From Tieghemiomyces parasiticus (Eukaryota; Kickxellomycota; Dimargaritomycetes; Dimargaritales; Dimargaritaceae): DNA of 29,287 nucleotides. Under the pieces are notes generated by a model, which was not told the DNA's origin, did not search any database, and saw only the letters and a program-made list of their open reading frames with translations. How positions within the stretch are numbered: position 1 is the stretch's first letter; every line of letters starts with the position of its first letter. Positions 20,170-28,811 of this stretch are shown here, piece by piece. Location of the stretch: assembly GCA_027575765.1 (NCBI GenBank), contig JANBPT010000590.1, forward strand, positions 1 to 29,287, written 5' to 3'. The position numbers and the translations under genes were made by a program.

Positions 20170-22828
20170 ATGAACGCCGAAGAGTTTCGCAAGTTCGCCC
20201 ACGAGGCGGTCGACGCAGCCGTGGACTACATGGAGAATATTAACGACCGACCTGGTAAGTCACTTGGCCATGTACGGCCGCGGTATCTTGTAACTATACG
20301 GCCCTGTCTAAACCTATATCGTAGTCAGATAGTGCCAACTCCCCCATTTCTTCCTTATATACCGTTTATTGCTACTGACATTATACACGCTCTCCGTTCT
20401 TTGACTACCACAGTGCGGCCCGCCGTCGAACCCAACTATTTGCGTGACCTCCTGCCCCAGCAGCCACCGGCGAAGCCCGAAAACTTTCAGACCGTGATTG
20501 ACGACTTCAACCGTGTCATCATGCCCAGTATGACGCACTGGCACTCAGGCAAGTTCTGCGCCTACTATCCTACGGGGTTCTCCTATCCTTCTCTGCTGGG
20601 GGAGATCTACACCGCGATGTTAGCCACCAACGGTTTCAACGTAAGTCTAGAGACATTAATACCATAAAGGGTGTATGGTGGCATGTTAGATGCGTTTCAG
20701 TGGCAAGGTCTTCTAGCGCAGCCCCTCACCCACCAGATTGGATCGCGGGCTGATGTACAGTTACGCTCCTTCAGGTTCTTATGTGGGGCGCAGAATACGC
20801 TTGCAGGCCACAGAAATATCTCTCGCGGCCTCTCCAGATGGATGGTTGCCTTTCTGCGTGTCTTGCGACACCCAGTGTACCATGTCTCTCCTGTTTACCG
20901 GATAGCCATGTCCTTTTTCCCCTTAGCAGATAGGCGGGGGACCGTGGTAATCCTCGGAGGCTACCGTGGACCTGTGACGCCTGGTGCCATAGAAAGCCGT
21001 GTTAACGTACTAGCACACCATTGATGGTGATCTCTACTTGCACCTTCCCCAACCGCTAGTGGCTCAATGGCCCGGCCATCACGGAACTCGAGTACCTGAC
21101 CATGGAGTGGATGGCCAAGATGCTGGATCTCGACGCCGCCTACTACTCTGGCGACGGCCGGGGCATCATTCAGGTAAGTGATTACGTTGAAGCGGTCTTT
21201 TTTTTTTCTTTTGATGCATGCGAATGCCGCCTGGCCAAAGTTCCCACATGGGATGCGCTATCCTTCCAGTCAACCACGCGCGGGTGCTCCTGCGAATGGC
21301 TATGCAGGGGAAGGAATATACCATCATTGTATTTTGGTCACACAGTTGGCCAACTGTTTAGAAACCCCATGCCTAGGCTAACCATGCTAGCCATCAATAT
21401 TTGACATTCTCTGTTGTCATCCAACCTGAAAGGGCTCCGCCAGTGAGGCCGTTTTCATGACTATTGTGGCCGCCAAGAACCGGACTATTAAAGCGCTGCA
21501 GGCTAAAGATCCCTCCGTGGACCCATGGGAGGCCGCCACTAAACTGATCGCTTACGGATCGGACCAGGTAGGTTTTGGCGAGATGACGTAGGTCTACAAC
21601 CTACGCAGAGGGTCGGGTTGCGACAGTATCTGGTATAAACTATGCGCTTCAAACTGCTCAGCTGACTCCGCCCATCTATGTACACATACCCGAAACGTTC
21701 GTCATATATCGCTGATTTCACTTCAGACCCACACCTGTACTGAGAAAGCCGCCAAGATTATGGGACTCCGCTTTCGAGCTCTGCCAACCGACGACACCTG
21801 CGTGCTCAAGGCGGAGACGCTGCGGCGGGCTGTTGATGAGGACCAGGCGCAGGGGCTGGTGCCCTTTTTTGTCACTGCCACTTTTGGGACGACCTCCACC
21901 GCCTCTATTGACGATATTCCTGGAATCGTGGATACGGGTAAGTGGAATAGTTCCTAAGCGATATAGCAGTCCCCAGCCCCTTGCGTGCAAGCTTATTTAT
22001 GTTCATAATCTGTACACCTCTATCACCATCCTTCCGTCCTTATCTACTCGCTCTCCTTATTATGGCCCGCGTTCCACTCATGTAGCCAGACAGTTCGGCA
22101 TCTGGTCCCACATTGACGCCGCATACGCCGGCAGCGCACTGGTGTGCCCTGAGTTCCGCCCGCTAGCCGGTGGCATCAATGGCGCCGACTCCTTCAGCGT
22201 CAACCTGCACAAATGGCTACTCGTCCATTTTGATTGCACCTGCCTCTATATTAAGGACAAGCAGGCCCTCAAGGACGCCATAGCGATCACCCCGAGCTAT
22301 CAACAGTATAAAGAACTGGTTTCTGGAGCAGTGGAGAACCTTTGCGACTACCAAATCTCACTCGGCCGCCGGTTCCGCGCCCTTAAAGTCTGGTTCACCA
22401 TCCGGTCCTACGGGATCTCTGGTATTCAGAAGTTTATTCGCGGGCATATCGACCTCATTACTCACTTTAAGTCGCAGGTGGAGGCCGATGGTCGATTTGA
22501 GATTATGAACAAGGTTCATTTTAACTTAATCTGTATCCGTATCAAGCCCGAGTACTGTCAGATCGCCGCAGCCTCCCCCGCCGCTGACCCTGTCGCCCTT
22601 ACCAACCTGGCCAACTCCCGCCTCGTCGACCTGATAAACGCCTCGGGTGTGTTTTTAATTAAGAGCGACCTCCACGGCAAGGTTATCATCCGCGTGGTCA
22701 TTGGTACCTACAAGTCCGATATGCTCTCGACGGACTTTATATGGTCCGTCATAAAACGCTGTACCGATGAAGTGCTCGCTCCGACGATCTGCGCTACCAC
22801 TGTCTCTGTTACCAACGAAGCCGCCTAG
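20170..22828 (+). CDS. Group II PLP-dependent amino-acid decarboxylase (AADC-like), six exons
   Basis: Exons 20170-20254, 20414-20640, 21060-21173, 21433-21567, 21727-21937 and 22086-22828 join to 504 residues. Introns are 159, 419, 259, 159 and 148 bp, with phases 1, 0, 0, 0, 1 and GTAAGT or GTAGGT donors. The joined protein follows aromatic-L-amino-acid decarboxylase throughout: THWHS (69-73), YPTGFSYPSLLGE, GSASEA (143-148), SDQTH with H189 at the position of the PLP-stacking histidine, HIDAAYAGSA with D268, and SVNLHKW with the PLP lysine K300 (usually NPHKW). LGRRFRALKVW follows. The family decarboxylates aromatic amino acids in the cytosol, giving amines such as tyramine, tryptamine or dopamine. 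In the mobile loop, a gapless match to human DDC as I remember it puts L343 where the catalytic Tyr332 sits, so the reaction may differ (for example aldehyde formation). Substrate cannot be read from sequence. Family assignment is very secure; exon edges were set by eye. Confidence 0.92.
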
Positions 22829-23243
22829 AGAGAGATGCTATATCGTACTCGACTTGGTATTCTATTGGTACCTCCTTTTAACGATACACGGTTGTAGACT
22901 TTGTCCTCGCTCTCCAACACCACTCTCTATCCGACCCTAAATACAACAACCTTGGGAATGCGTACCTGAGCCGCTGCAGGTACTTTCAGTCTTAGGTTTT
23001 GCCATAAATATGGTCCATAAAGTACCGTCATTTCTCATTAGGAATCAGGTCACCTTTCCGCCTGCAATGACAATTCAAAATATACCCCCAGTGTAAACCT
23101 ATTGGAATTCAGGCGTCTAAGCAAAGTGGGAGAGGGGAGGGTAAACCCGACTTTGTTCTTAACATGATTTCGTCTCTTTAGCTCCCTAAACGTTGCCTAA
23201 TATGGTAGGCTAATTGCGGGTGGGGGGAATAAAGATTTTATTA
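22829..23243. other. 3' flank of decarboxylase gene up to the mariner
   Basis: I see no gene in these 415 bp. An ATAAAT motif near 23004 and an AATAAA at 23228-23233 are candidate poly(A) signals. The second sits only about 10 bp from the mariner end, so the transposon has landed in or just past the decarboxylase terminator region. Confidence 0.5.
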
Positions 23244-23267
23244 CAGGTGCCTCAAATTATTGTGAGG
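23244..23267 (+). repeat. Mariner left terminal inverted repeat
   Basis: This 24-bp repeat is complementary to 24513-24536 with a single mismatch (repeat position 15: T here, A in the other). Similarity weakens beyond position 28. It is the expected transposase-binding end and lies 14 bp from the transposase stop codon. Confidence 0.95.
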
Positions 23268-23281
23268 ATTTCTAAGTCAAA

Positions 23282-24376
23282 TTAGTTTTTTTCAATATAG
23301 CTGCCACCACTCTGTACCACTCGGCGAGCTCTTTCTATCCATCTATCAAAACAGGCTCTGTAGTCATTTGGCTGGAGCCTGGCTAACTGCAATTGCCAGG
23401 CGTCCACAACCGCCTCCACTATGCTGAACTCCTTGCCCCTCAGCCGCTGTTTGATATTCCTGAACAGCCAGAAGTCGCAGGGGGCCAGGTTAGGACTGTA
23501 AGGAGGGGCTGGCAGAAGTTTGAGTTTAGAGTCGGAAATGTAGGTCTGGGTAGCTGCAGCACAATGTGGTGGTGCATTATCATGGTGAAGCCGCAGGGGG
23601 TGACGGTCCAGACTTCCACGTGCCTCCACCCAGGCCTGGACCATGGGCTTGAGCCCGTACTCTACATAGAGTTTGGCGGAGACCTTGACACCTGGGGGCA
23701 TGACGCTCAGGTGTAATAGGCCACGCCTGGTGAAATAAATGGTCAACATCACCTTGGGTGTGGTACAACCTTGGCGGGTCTCAGTTGGGATAGGGCCACC
23801 TTTAGGGCACCACCTCCGGCGATTGGAGCCAGCAGGAGGATCATAAAGGTACACCCAAGTCTCGTCACCTGTGACAATGGAGTCCAGCAGGTAATCATTG
23901 GCCCCATCAAATTTCTCCAGGAACTCAGTGGCAAAATGTACCCGCTTGTGGCGCTGGTCGTTGGTGAGGTTGTGGGGGATCCAGCAATTGAAATAGCTGT
24001 GCAACCCCATGTCCCTGTGCAGGACATTGCGTATGGTACTAGGGGAAGTGTGGCAGGCCCAGGCCAGCTGCTCAACAGTAAGTCGAGGGTCTTCCCCCAG
24101 CCGCCTCAGGATTACGTCCCCATAATATGCACCAATGTCATCTGATGGGCGGCCAGAATGAGGGTCATCTGCAAAAGAGCAGTGACCTGTGCGAAAGCGA
24201 GCCAGCCACCTGTAGATGGTGGAGTGGCTAGGGGCAGCTGAGCCCAGCTTGGATGTCAAAACGTTAAAAATATCATCTGCCTTGCGGTCCTCCAGATAGT
24301 AATTATAAATGAGGACCCGCACATCACGCCTGGTAAACTCGGGTGGAGTGGGGGAGGGGGTTTGAGAAGTAGACAT
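23282..24376 (-). CDS. Mariner transposase (DD34D)
   Basis: The protein is 364 residues in one exon, a typical mariner transposase length (about 340-360). The N-terminal ~120 residues hold the paired helix-turn-helix DNA-binding region, with a GRPSDD linker at 76-80. The WIPHNL motif (132-137) corresponds to mariner WVPHEL, and YSPNLAP (293-299) to YSPDLAP. The catalytic triad is D171 (TGDETW), D266 (HHDNAPPH) and D301 (PCDFWLF), with 34 residues between the last two, the DD34D spacing of true mariners. It binds the element's ends, cuts and pastes it into TA sites in the nucleus. All three aspartates and motifs are present with no stop or frameshift, so it may be functional. The ATG is 160 nt inside the element end, the same as in the dead copy, which supports this start. 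Confidence 0.96.
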   Translation of the reverse strand: MSTSQTPSPTPPEFTRRDVRVLIYNYYLEDRKADDIFNVLTSKLGSAAPSHSTIYRWLARFRTGHCSFADDPHSGRPSDDIGAYYGDVILRRLGEDPRLTVEQLAWACHTSPSTIRNVLHRDMGLHSYFNCWIPHNLTNDQRHKRVHFATEFLEKFDGANDYLLDSIVTGDETWVYLYDPPAGSNRRRWCPKGGPIPTETRQGCTTPKVMLTIYFTRRGLLHLSVMPPGVKVSAKLYVEYGLKPMVQAWVEARGSLDRHPLRLHHDNAPPHCAAATQTYISDSKLKLLPAPPYSPNLAPCDFWLFRNIKQRLRGKEFSIVEAVVDAWQLQLARLQPNDYRACFDRWIERARRVVQSGGSYIEKN

Positions 24377-24430
24377 GATGGACGGTTAAAAAAGTAAGCT
24401 GTGAAGTCAAAAATGGTTCAATCCTGGAGT

Positions 24431-24438
24431 GGTTTATA
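24431..24438 (-). promoter_or_regulatory. TATA box of the mariner transposase gene
   Basis: On the minus strand TATAAACC starts 62 nt before the transposase ATG. The dead copy has the identical octamer at the identical spacing (7352-7359), despite about 31% divergence in the adjoining coding sequence. Confidence 0.55.
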
Positions 24439-24512
24439 CCAATCGACTCAGCATCATTGACTCTCTTAGGTTTCATCTGAAACACTGCGATCTGAGACCT
24501 CCCACTCAAAAA

Positions 24513-24536
24513 CCTCACAATTATTTGAGGCACCTG
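24513..24536 (-). repeat. Mariner right terminal inverted repeat
   Basis: This is the partner of 23244-23267, matching 23 of 24 positions when read inward. It is followed by the TA target duplication at 24537-24538. Confidence 0.95.
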
Positions 24537-24538
24537 TA

Positions 24539-25823
24539 GAAATGATAATGTGGAGAAATAGCGATGATCCTTTTGCAATTGGCGCTGTGTGCGCCTTGTA
24601 CGTCAGATAGCTGTTGGCCTTGGTGCGTTCATAGCTAGGTGTGAGTACTCTCGGTGGGTCCTCAGTTGGGTGGGCTCTGGTGAAAATCGTGGAGCTTATG
24701 GTGCAAGGTTAACATAGAGGAGCCATGTTGGAAGGTGAGGTCATCCGAGGCATTTGGGCAGGTGTCTAGGTGTAGAAGGGATGTAGTTCGATGCAGGAGG
24801 TATCTTAAAGCTTAGCACCCCATTAGGGTACCACGCCTGCTCTCTTTATTATTTTACACCCTTCTCTCTCTGTCAGTATCCAAAAGCCGAGGTACCACAA
24901 GACCCTGCAAACCACCGCGACGCCACACAGGAACAAGAACCGCCCCCTTAACGCCAACGATTGGCCATGGCAAATGTATCGAGATCCCTTCACGACTAAC
25001 TACCGAGTCCCGATCAAGCCCCGATCCCCCACACATTTCCCGGCTATATAAACCCACAAACCTAATTACTAATGTCTTTATCTTACCTTTTGTCTATCTC
25101 GCACACATTGCAATAAAACCACCCCTTGGGGGTCTCGCCTACCACATTACTCTGACTGTGAATTACCTGGCTATCCAAGTAAGAGAGACATGAAGATCGC
25201 CGAGGTTTTTTTGGTATAGGTTAACATCCAATTCTCGAACCTTGAAGGATCCGGTGTAGCACAGAGCTAGTGCTACTCAGATATATTAGCTCTATTCCTC
25301 ACATTGGGATATTCTTGAGCAGTAGAATTATAAGCTGGCGAGGGATGACGCCTGGGATAGGCTTGCGGACGCTAATGGGCTACCCCGTTGAAAGAAGTAC
25401 TCATGGGCCTGTTTCATTAATAACGAAATAAAGAAGGGATGCACGGTTAGGGTGCGCATTAACGTGATACCTTTGGTAATCAGTGAACTGTTTGCAAGGC
25501 CCGAATGGTTCATTAATGGACATTTGGCGCAAGTACTGTAAATCCGGCGGATTTTGAGCTTAGCAGAGCTCAGAGCGGTACAGGGGAGTGCCATAAATTA
25601 GGGCTGCCCAGCCAGGTAAAAGCTAGTTATAGCGCACCTGTGGGGCACAGCGTCCAGTTGGCACCACAAGGACCCCATCCCTAGCCGCCGTCCTGACCTG
25701 GTCCGTTGTGTGGCCGCTCCGTCGCCCATTCTGACCTTCTCTGATGTACCATAGCTACATCCATTGGCCATCTACCCCTCTCTATTTGTTCATTTCCCAT
25801 TCTACATTCGACTGTTCACTGAC
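24539..25823. other. Intergenic region upstream of EMC3
   Basis: No convincing gene is seen. A TATATAAA at 25045-25052 (GGCTATATAAACCC context) looks like a promoter box but lies about 770 bp before the EMC3 ATG, so it may belong to an unrecognised transcript. The last ~150 bp before EMC3 are C/T-rich. Minus-strand frames at 24854-25057 and 25328-25594 have no recognisable features. Confidence 0.45.
25045..25052 (+). promoter_or_regulatory. TATA box, target unclear
   Basis: TATATAAA lies in a GC-rich local context, a strong match to the TATA consensus. The nearest downstream start on this strand is EMC3, about 770 bp away, which would need a long leader or leader intron. It could be unused. 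Confidence 0.3.
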
Positions 25824-27074
25824 ATGGCCGACACCACGCAACAGATGTTCCTCGATCCCGGTATGTGGCCGAAGAGCGAACCCACGCTTGCCTAGCCCGA
25901 CCAATCCTTTCAGGAACCCCACTAGATGGTGGTGCTCTGGGCTCGTAATAAGGACCTGGCCATTGTCCACGAATTGCGCTAACTTATTTATAAACTTCGA
26001 AATTCCCACCTTCGCGCCTGTGTCCCTCATGCCTCAGCCATCCGGGACTGGGTGCTGATCCCTATCACCATCGTCATGGTGCTGGTCGGCGTCCTGCGGC
26101 ACCAAATGACTCTCCTGCTGAGCGGCAAGCCCAAGACGCCAGCCCTACCCGCGGTCCGGGAAACGTAAGTGATATCGAGAACCCCCGGACGGGCCGACTC
26201 TAGTTAGCAATAGGTGCCCCTAGAAGTGGCCTAGCCGGAGCGTTCTACCGGCCTCTGTTTGTTCACTAGCCCGCACTGACCGTACCTACTCACACACCCT
26301 TTCACTCTCACCGTCCTTTTTCTACTCTATCCGGCCACCTGTACCTCCTCAACCTGCTACGCCTTTTGCAGCAAGGCTCTCATGCGTGGCAACATCCTGG
26401 TCCGCCACCACGACTTCATCCCGTACTCGGCGTTCGTGGTACGCCGGGACTACCTAACCAAGGCTTTCGAGGAGGGCCAGTACCTCAAAAACCCGGCGGA
26501 GAAGGACGGGCAGAGCGCCCCCAACCCGCTGTCGGACCCAGCGGGAATGGAAATGATGATGGACGGCATGAAGAAGAGCATGATGTCCATTATCCCACAG
26601 ACAGTCATCATGGGCTGGATCAATTTCTTCTTTTCTGGCTTCGTGCTCATCAAGCTACCTTTCCCACTCACCGTCCGGTTCAAGAGCATGCTTCAGGCTG
26701 GCATCCTTACGCCCGACATGGACGTAGCCTGGGTGTCATCGCTCTCGTGGTACTTTTTGAACCTGTTTGGCCTGCGCGGAATATTCTCGCTGATACTCGG
26801 CCAGGCTAACGCCGCCGACGGGATGCGTGATATGCAGGCGATGGGATCTATGGGGATGGCTCCTGGGATGGGCGGTGGACAACCCCAGAATTTCCATAAG
26901 CTGTTCTTGGCTGAGAAGGAGAACCTGGACATTGCTAATCACCGGTGGGCCCTCAACGACGTCGAGAACCGGCTACTCGCCAAGTACGGTCGCGCGCCCA
27001 TAGCCGCTGACAAGAAGGTCGCGGCGGGTGCTGGGAAGAGTGCCCAGTCCCGCAAGAAGAGCCACGTCCGCTGA
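25824..27074 (+). CDS. EMC3: ER membrane protein complex subunit 3 (EMC3), three exons
   Basis: Exons 25824-25860, 26038-26164 and 26372-27074 join to 288 residues. Introns are 177 and 207 bp (GTATGT and GTAAGT donors; phases 1 and 2). The protein begins with a short lumenal-type N-terminus and TM1 at about 17-33 (DWVLIPITIVMVLVGVLRH). It continues through the EMC3/TMCO1 core with TM2 at about 128-150 (IPQTVIMGWINFFFSGFVLIKLPFPLT) and TM3 at about 176-197 (WVSSLSWYFLNLFGLR). It ends with the cytosolic WALNDVENRLLAKYG helix. EMC3 belongs to the Oxa1/YidC-like insertases and forms the insertase core of the EMC, which places tail-anchored and multipass proteins in the ER membrane. A Met/Gly-rich stretch (about 206-224) and a Lys/Arg-rich tail are peculiarities. 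An AATAAA follows 53 nt after the stop. Identity is secure; the 12-residue first exon rests on splice phase and family similarity. Confidence 0.94.
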
Positions 27075-27126
27075 TGGGTTGACTGTAATGTGATGTCTTC
27101 CCGATTGGATGGGGGGGCGTTTTAGC

Positions 27127-27132
27127 AATAAA
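27127..27132 (+). terminator. Poly(A) signal of EMC3
   Basis: AATAAA lies 53 nt past the EMC3 stop codon, in an A/T-rich stretch. The spacing is normal for a fungal polyadenylation signal. Confidence 0.6.
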
Positions 27133-27754
27133 ATATACATAAAGCTCGGGCCTTAGGTGGGTATTTATTTAGATTGCAATTATGGGCGTCGAATAGTTTG
27201 GTACTATGTATTATGATGTACATCATGGCAACCACTTTTACCCCTTTATCTGACGATCCGCTTGTCACACCAATCGACTAAAAAACCTGAACAGGTCGGG
27301 CGTCCGCGAAAACCCCATCCCGCCACTTCCTGGAGGGCAAAATTCTCCACCAATCGCCGTTGTCAATGAATGTGGGGAAGGGCCTGGTGGCTCAAGGCAC
27401 TGGTGTTTATTTACACCCCCCCCCGCTCCAAAGAAGCTGGGAACCAAAACATGAGGTGTAGCCGAGTCTACCTCCCTATATATCCTCGCTGGTCGTACTC
27501 CCGCTCCAACTCGTCTCCTTTGTTTCCTTACCTGCCTTGTATCCTGTCCCTCGTCGCTCCAACTCATTTACATTTTGACCGCCAGCCTCATCTCTCGTCG
27601 CCTGTACTTCTAGATCGCACACTACCTATCTCCGCTGTTTAACTTTGCCTTTGCCCCTCCTTTTTTAAGCACTTTCGTTCAGGCATAACCTTTTTTATCC
27701 TCTCTCGCCCGTTCCACATCACCCTTGTAATCTCTCACTTCGGCTCTTGTCGTC
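27133..27754 (+). promoter_or_regulatory. Spacer and CT-rich promoter/leader of UBC11
   Basis: The first ~330 bp show no gene; a C-run lies near 27415-27423. From about 27468 the + strand is C/T-rich with a TATATAT at 27477-27483, 272 bp before the UBC11 ATG. This repeats the architecture before the bZIP and SEL1 genes and is the likely promoter. Confidence 0.5.
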
Positions 27755-28448
27755 ATGTTGAACGAAACTGCCCAGCCCGCTGCCGCCAACGACGGCGTCA
27801 ACGTTACCAAGCGGTAAGTTTCATTAACTTGCGTATCGTTGTTTTTACAACGACAACTACCAAGCCTGGTCGCACTTGACGTCCTGGACGCCTCCGAAGG
27901 CAACTCCCTCCCGCCCCTGCTAAACTAATCTGGCCCCACTCGCCCTATAAATTATACCCATTACCCCTTCAATACCACCTCTCTGAACCCCCCCCACTAC
28001 CACCACCACTCACAGCCTGCGCAGCGAGCTGATGTCGCTCATGATGGCCAACATTCCGGGTATCTCGGCCTTCCCAGACTCCGACAACCTCTACCACTGG
28101 GTAGGCACCATCAAGGGCGTGAGCGGGACGGTCTATGAAGGCCTGGAGTTCAAGCTCTCCCTACGGTTCCCCACGGACTACCCGTACTCAGCGCCCACCA
28201 TCCGGTTCGAGTCTCCATGCTACCATCCTAACGTCGATACCGCGGGTAACATTTGCCTGGATATCCTGAAGGAGAATTGGTCGGCGGTGTATAACGTGCA
28301 GACGATTCTGCTGTCCCTCCAGAGTTTGCTTGGAGAGCCTAATAATGCTAGCCCACTGAACGGCGAGGCGGCGCAGCTGTGGGCCAACCAGGAGGAGTTC
28401 CGCAAGACGCTGCTCAAACACTACCATGAGCATAACTCCCAGGCATAA
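27755..28448 (+). CDS. UBC11: Ubiquitin-conjugating enzyme E2, UBE2C/Ubc11 type, two exons
   Basis: Exons 27755-27813 and 28016-28448 (intron 202 bp, GTAAGT to CACAG, phase 2) join to 163 residues. The UBC fold is complete. It has the [12 protein letters not shown] helix, [22 protein letters not shown]-like EFKLSLRFP, and [12 protein letters not shown] is at 90-92, the catalytic cysteine is C100 in [13 protein letters not shown], and [17 protein letters not shown] is the C-terminal core. The ELM-x-LMM, GISAFP and DNL-x-x-WVGTI blocks are specific to UBE2C/UbcH10 (Ubc11 in yeasts). That E2 passes ubiquitin to the anaphase-promoting complex to degrade cyclin B and securin in mitosis. The N-terminal extension before the core is about 19 residues, shorter than in the human enzyme (179 residues total, from memory). 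Without the first exon the protein would lack the KR of the first helix, which supports the join. Confidence 0.94.
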
Positions 28449-28811
28449 TTGCATTTTGGATCTCTGATTGTCGGGAGCCCTGCGAACAGCCCTATTTACC
28501 GCCCATCCTCTCCTCTTACCTTCCGCCTCATTTTCACATCACATCCCTCTATTAGTCTACCCGTTGCTGCTGTACTCCATTACTTTTTTTAATTCTAATT
28601 TTATCACTGGCACGCCCGGACTACTTCTTATGAATTTGCCAAGGCAGGCCCCGCTAAACTATGCCCAAAACATCTAGAATACAGAGAGTAATTTCATTTA
28701 GGCAGCTATGATGAGACCGGTTGCGCGTACGAGAGGTAATGTCATCTGTCTCACGACCACTACACCTTATGTGCCCGAAGCCACTGACTCCTAAGGATGG
28801 CAACGCCATCA
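28449..28811. other. Convergent intergenic spacer
   Basis: These 363 bp lie between the ends of UBC11 (+) and the partial minus-strand gene. No gene or clear AATAAA is visible. Both transcripts must terminate here, so their 3' ends may overlap. Confidence 0.5.

Larger units (their letters stand above)
23244..24536 (-). mobile_element. Intact mariner-type (DD34D) transposon
   Basis: This is a 1293-bp element with near-perfect terminal inverted repeats: 24 bp with one mismatch, beginning CAGGTGCCTCAAAT at each end. It is flanked on both sides by TA (23242-23243 and 24537-24538), the target duplication used by Tc1/mariner elements. It carries one uninterrupted transposase frame on the minus strand and little else, the compact layout of autonomous mariners. 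It lies between the decarboxylase and EMC3 genes. Intact ends plus an open frame suggest recent arrival and possible activity. A diverged dead relative is at 7254-8541. Confidence 0.96.

Noticed and set aside
20671..21024. 117-codon frame inside decarboxylase intron 2
   Set aside because: The exons on both sides join exactly as in DDC-type proteins (GFN then WLNGPAITELE), so no exon is missing, and the frame has no recognisable features.
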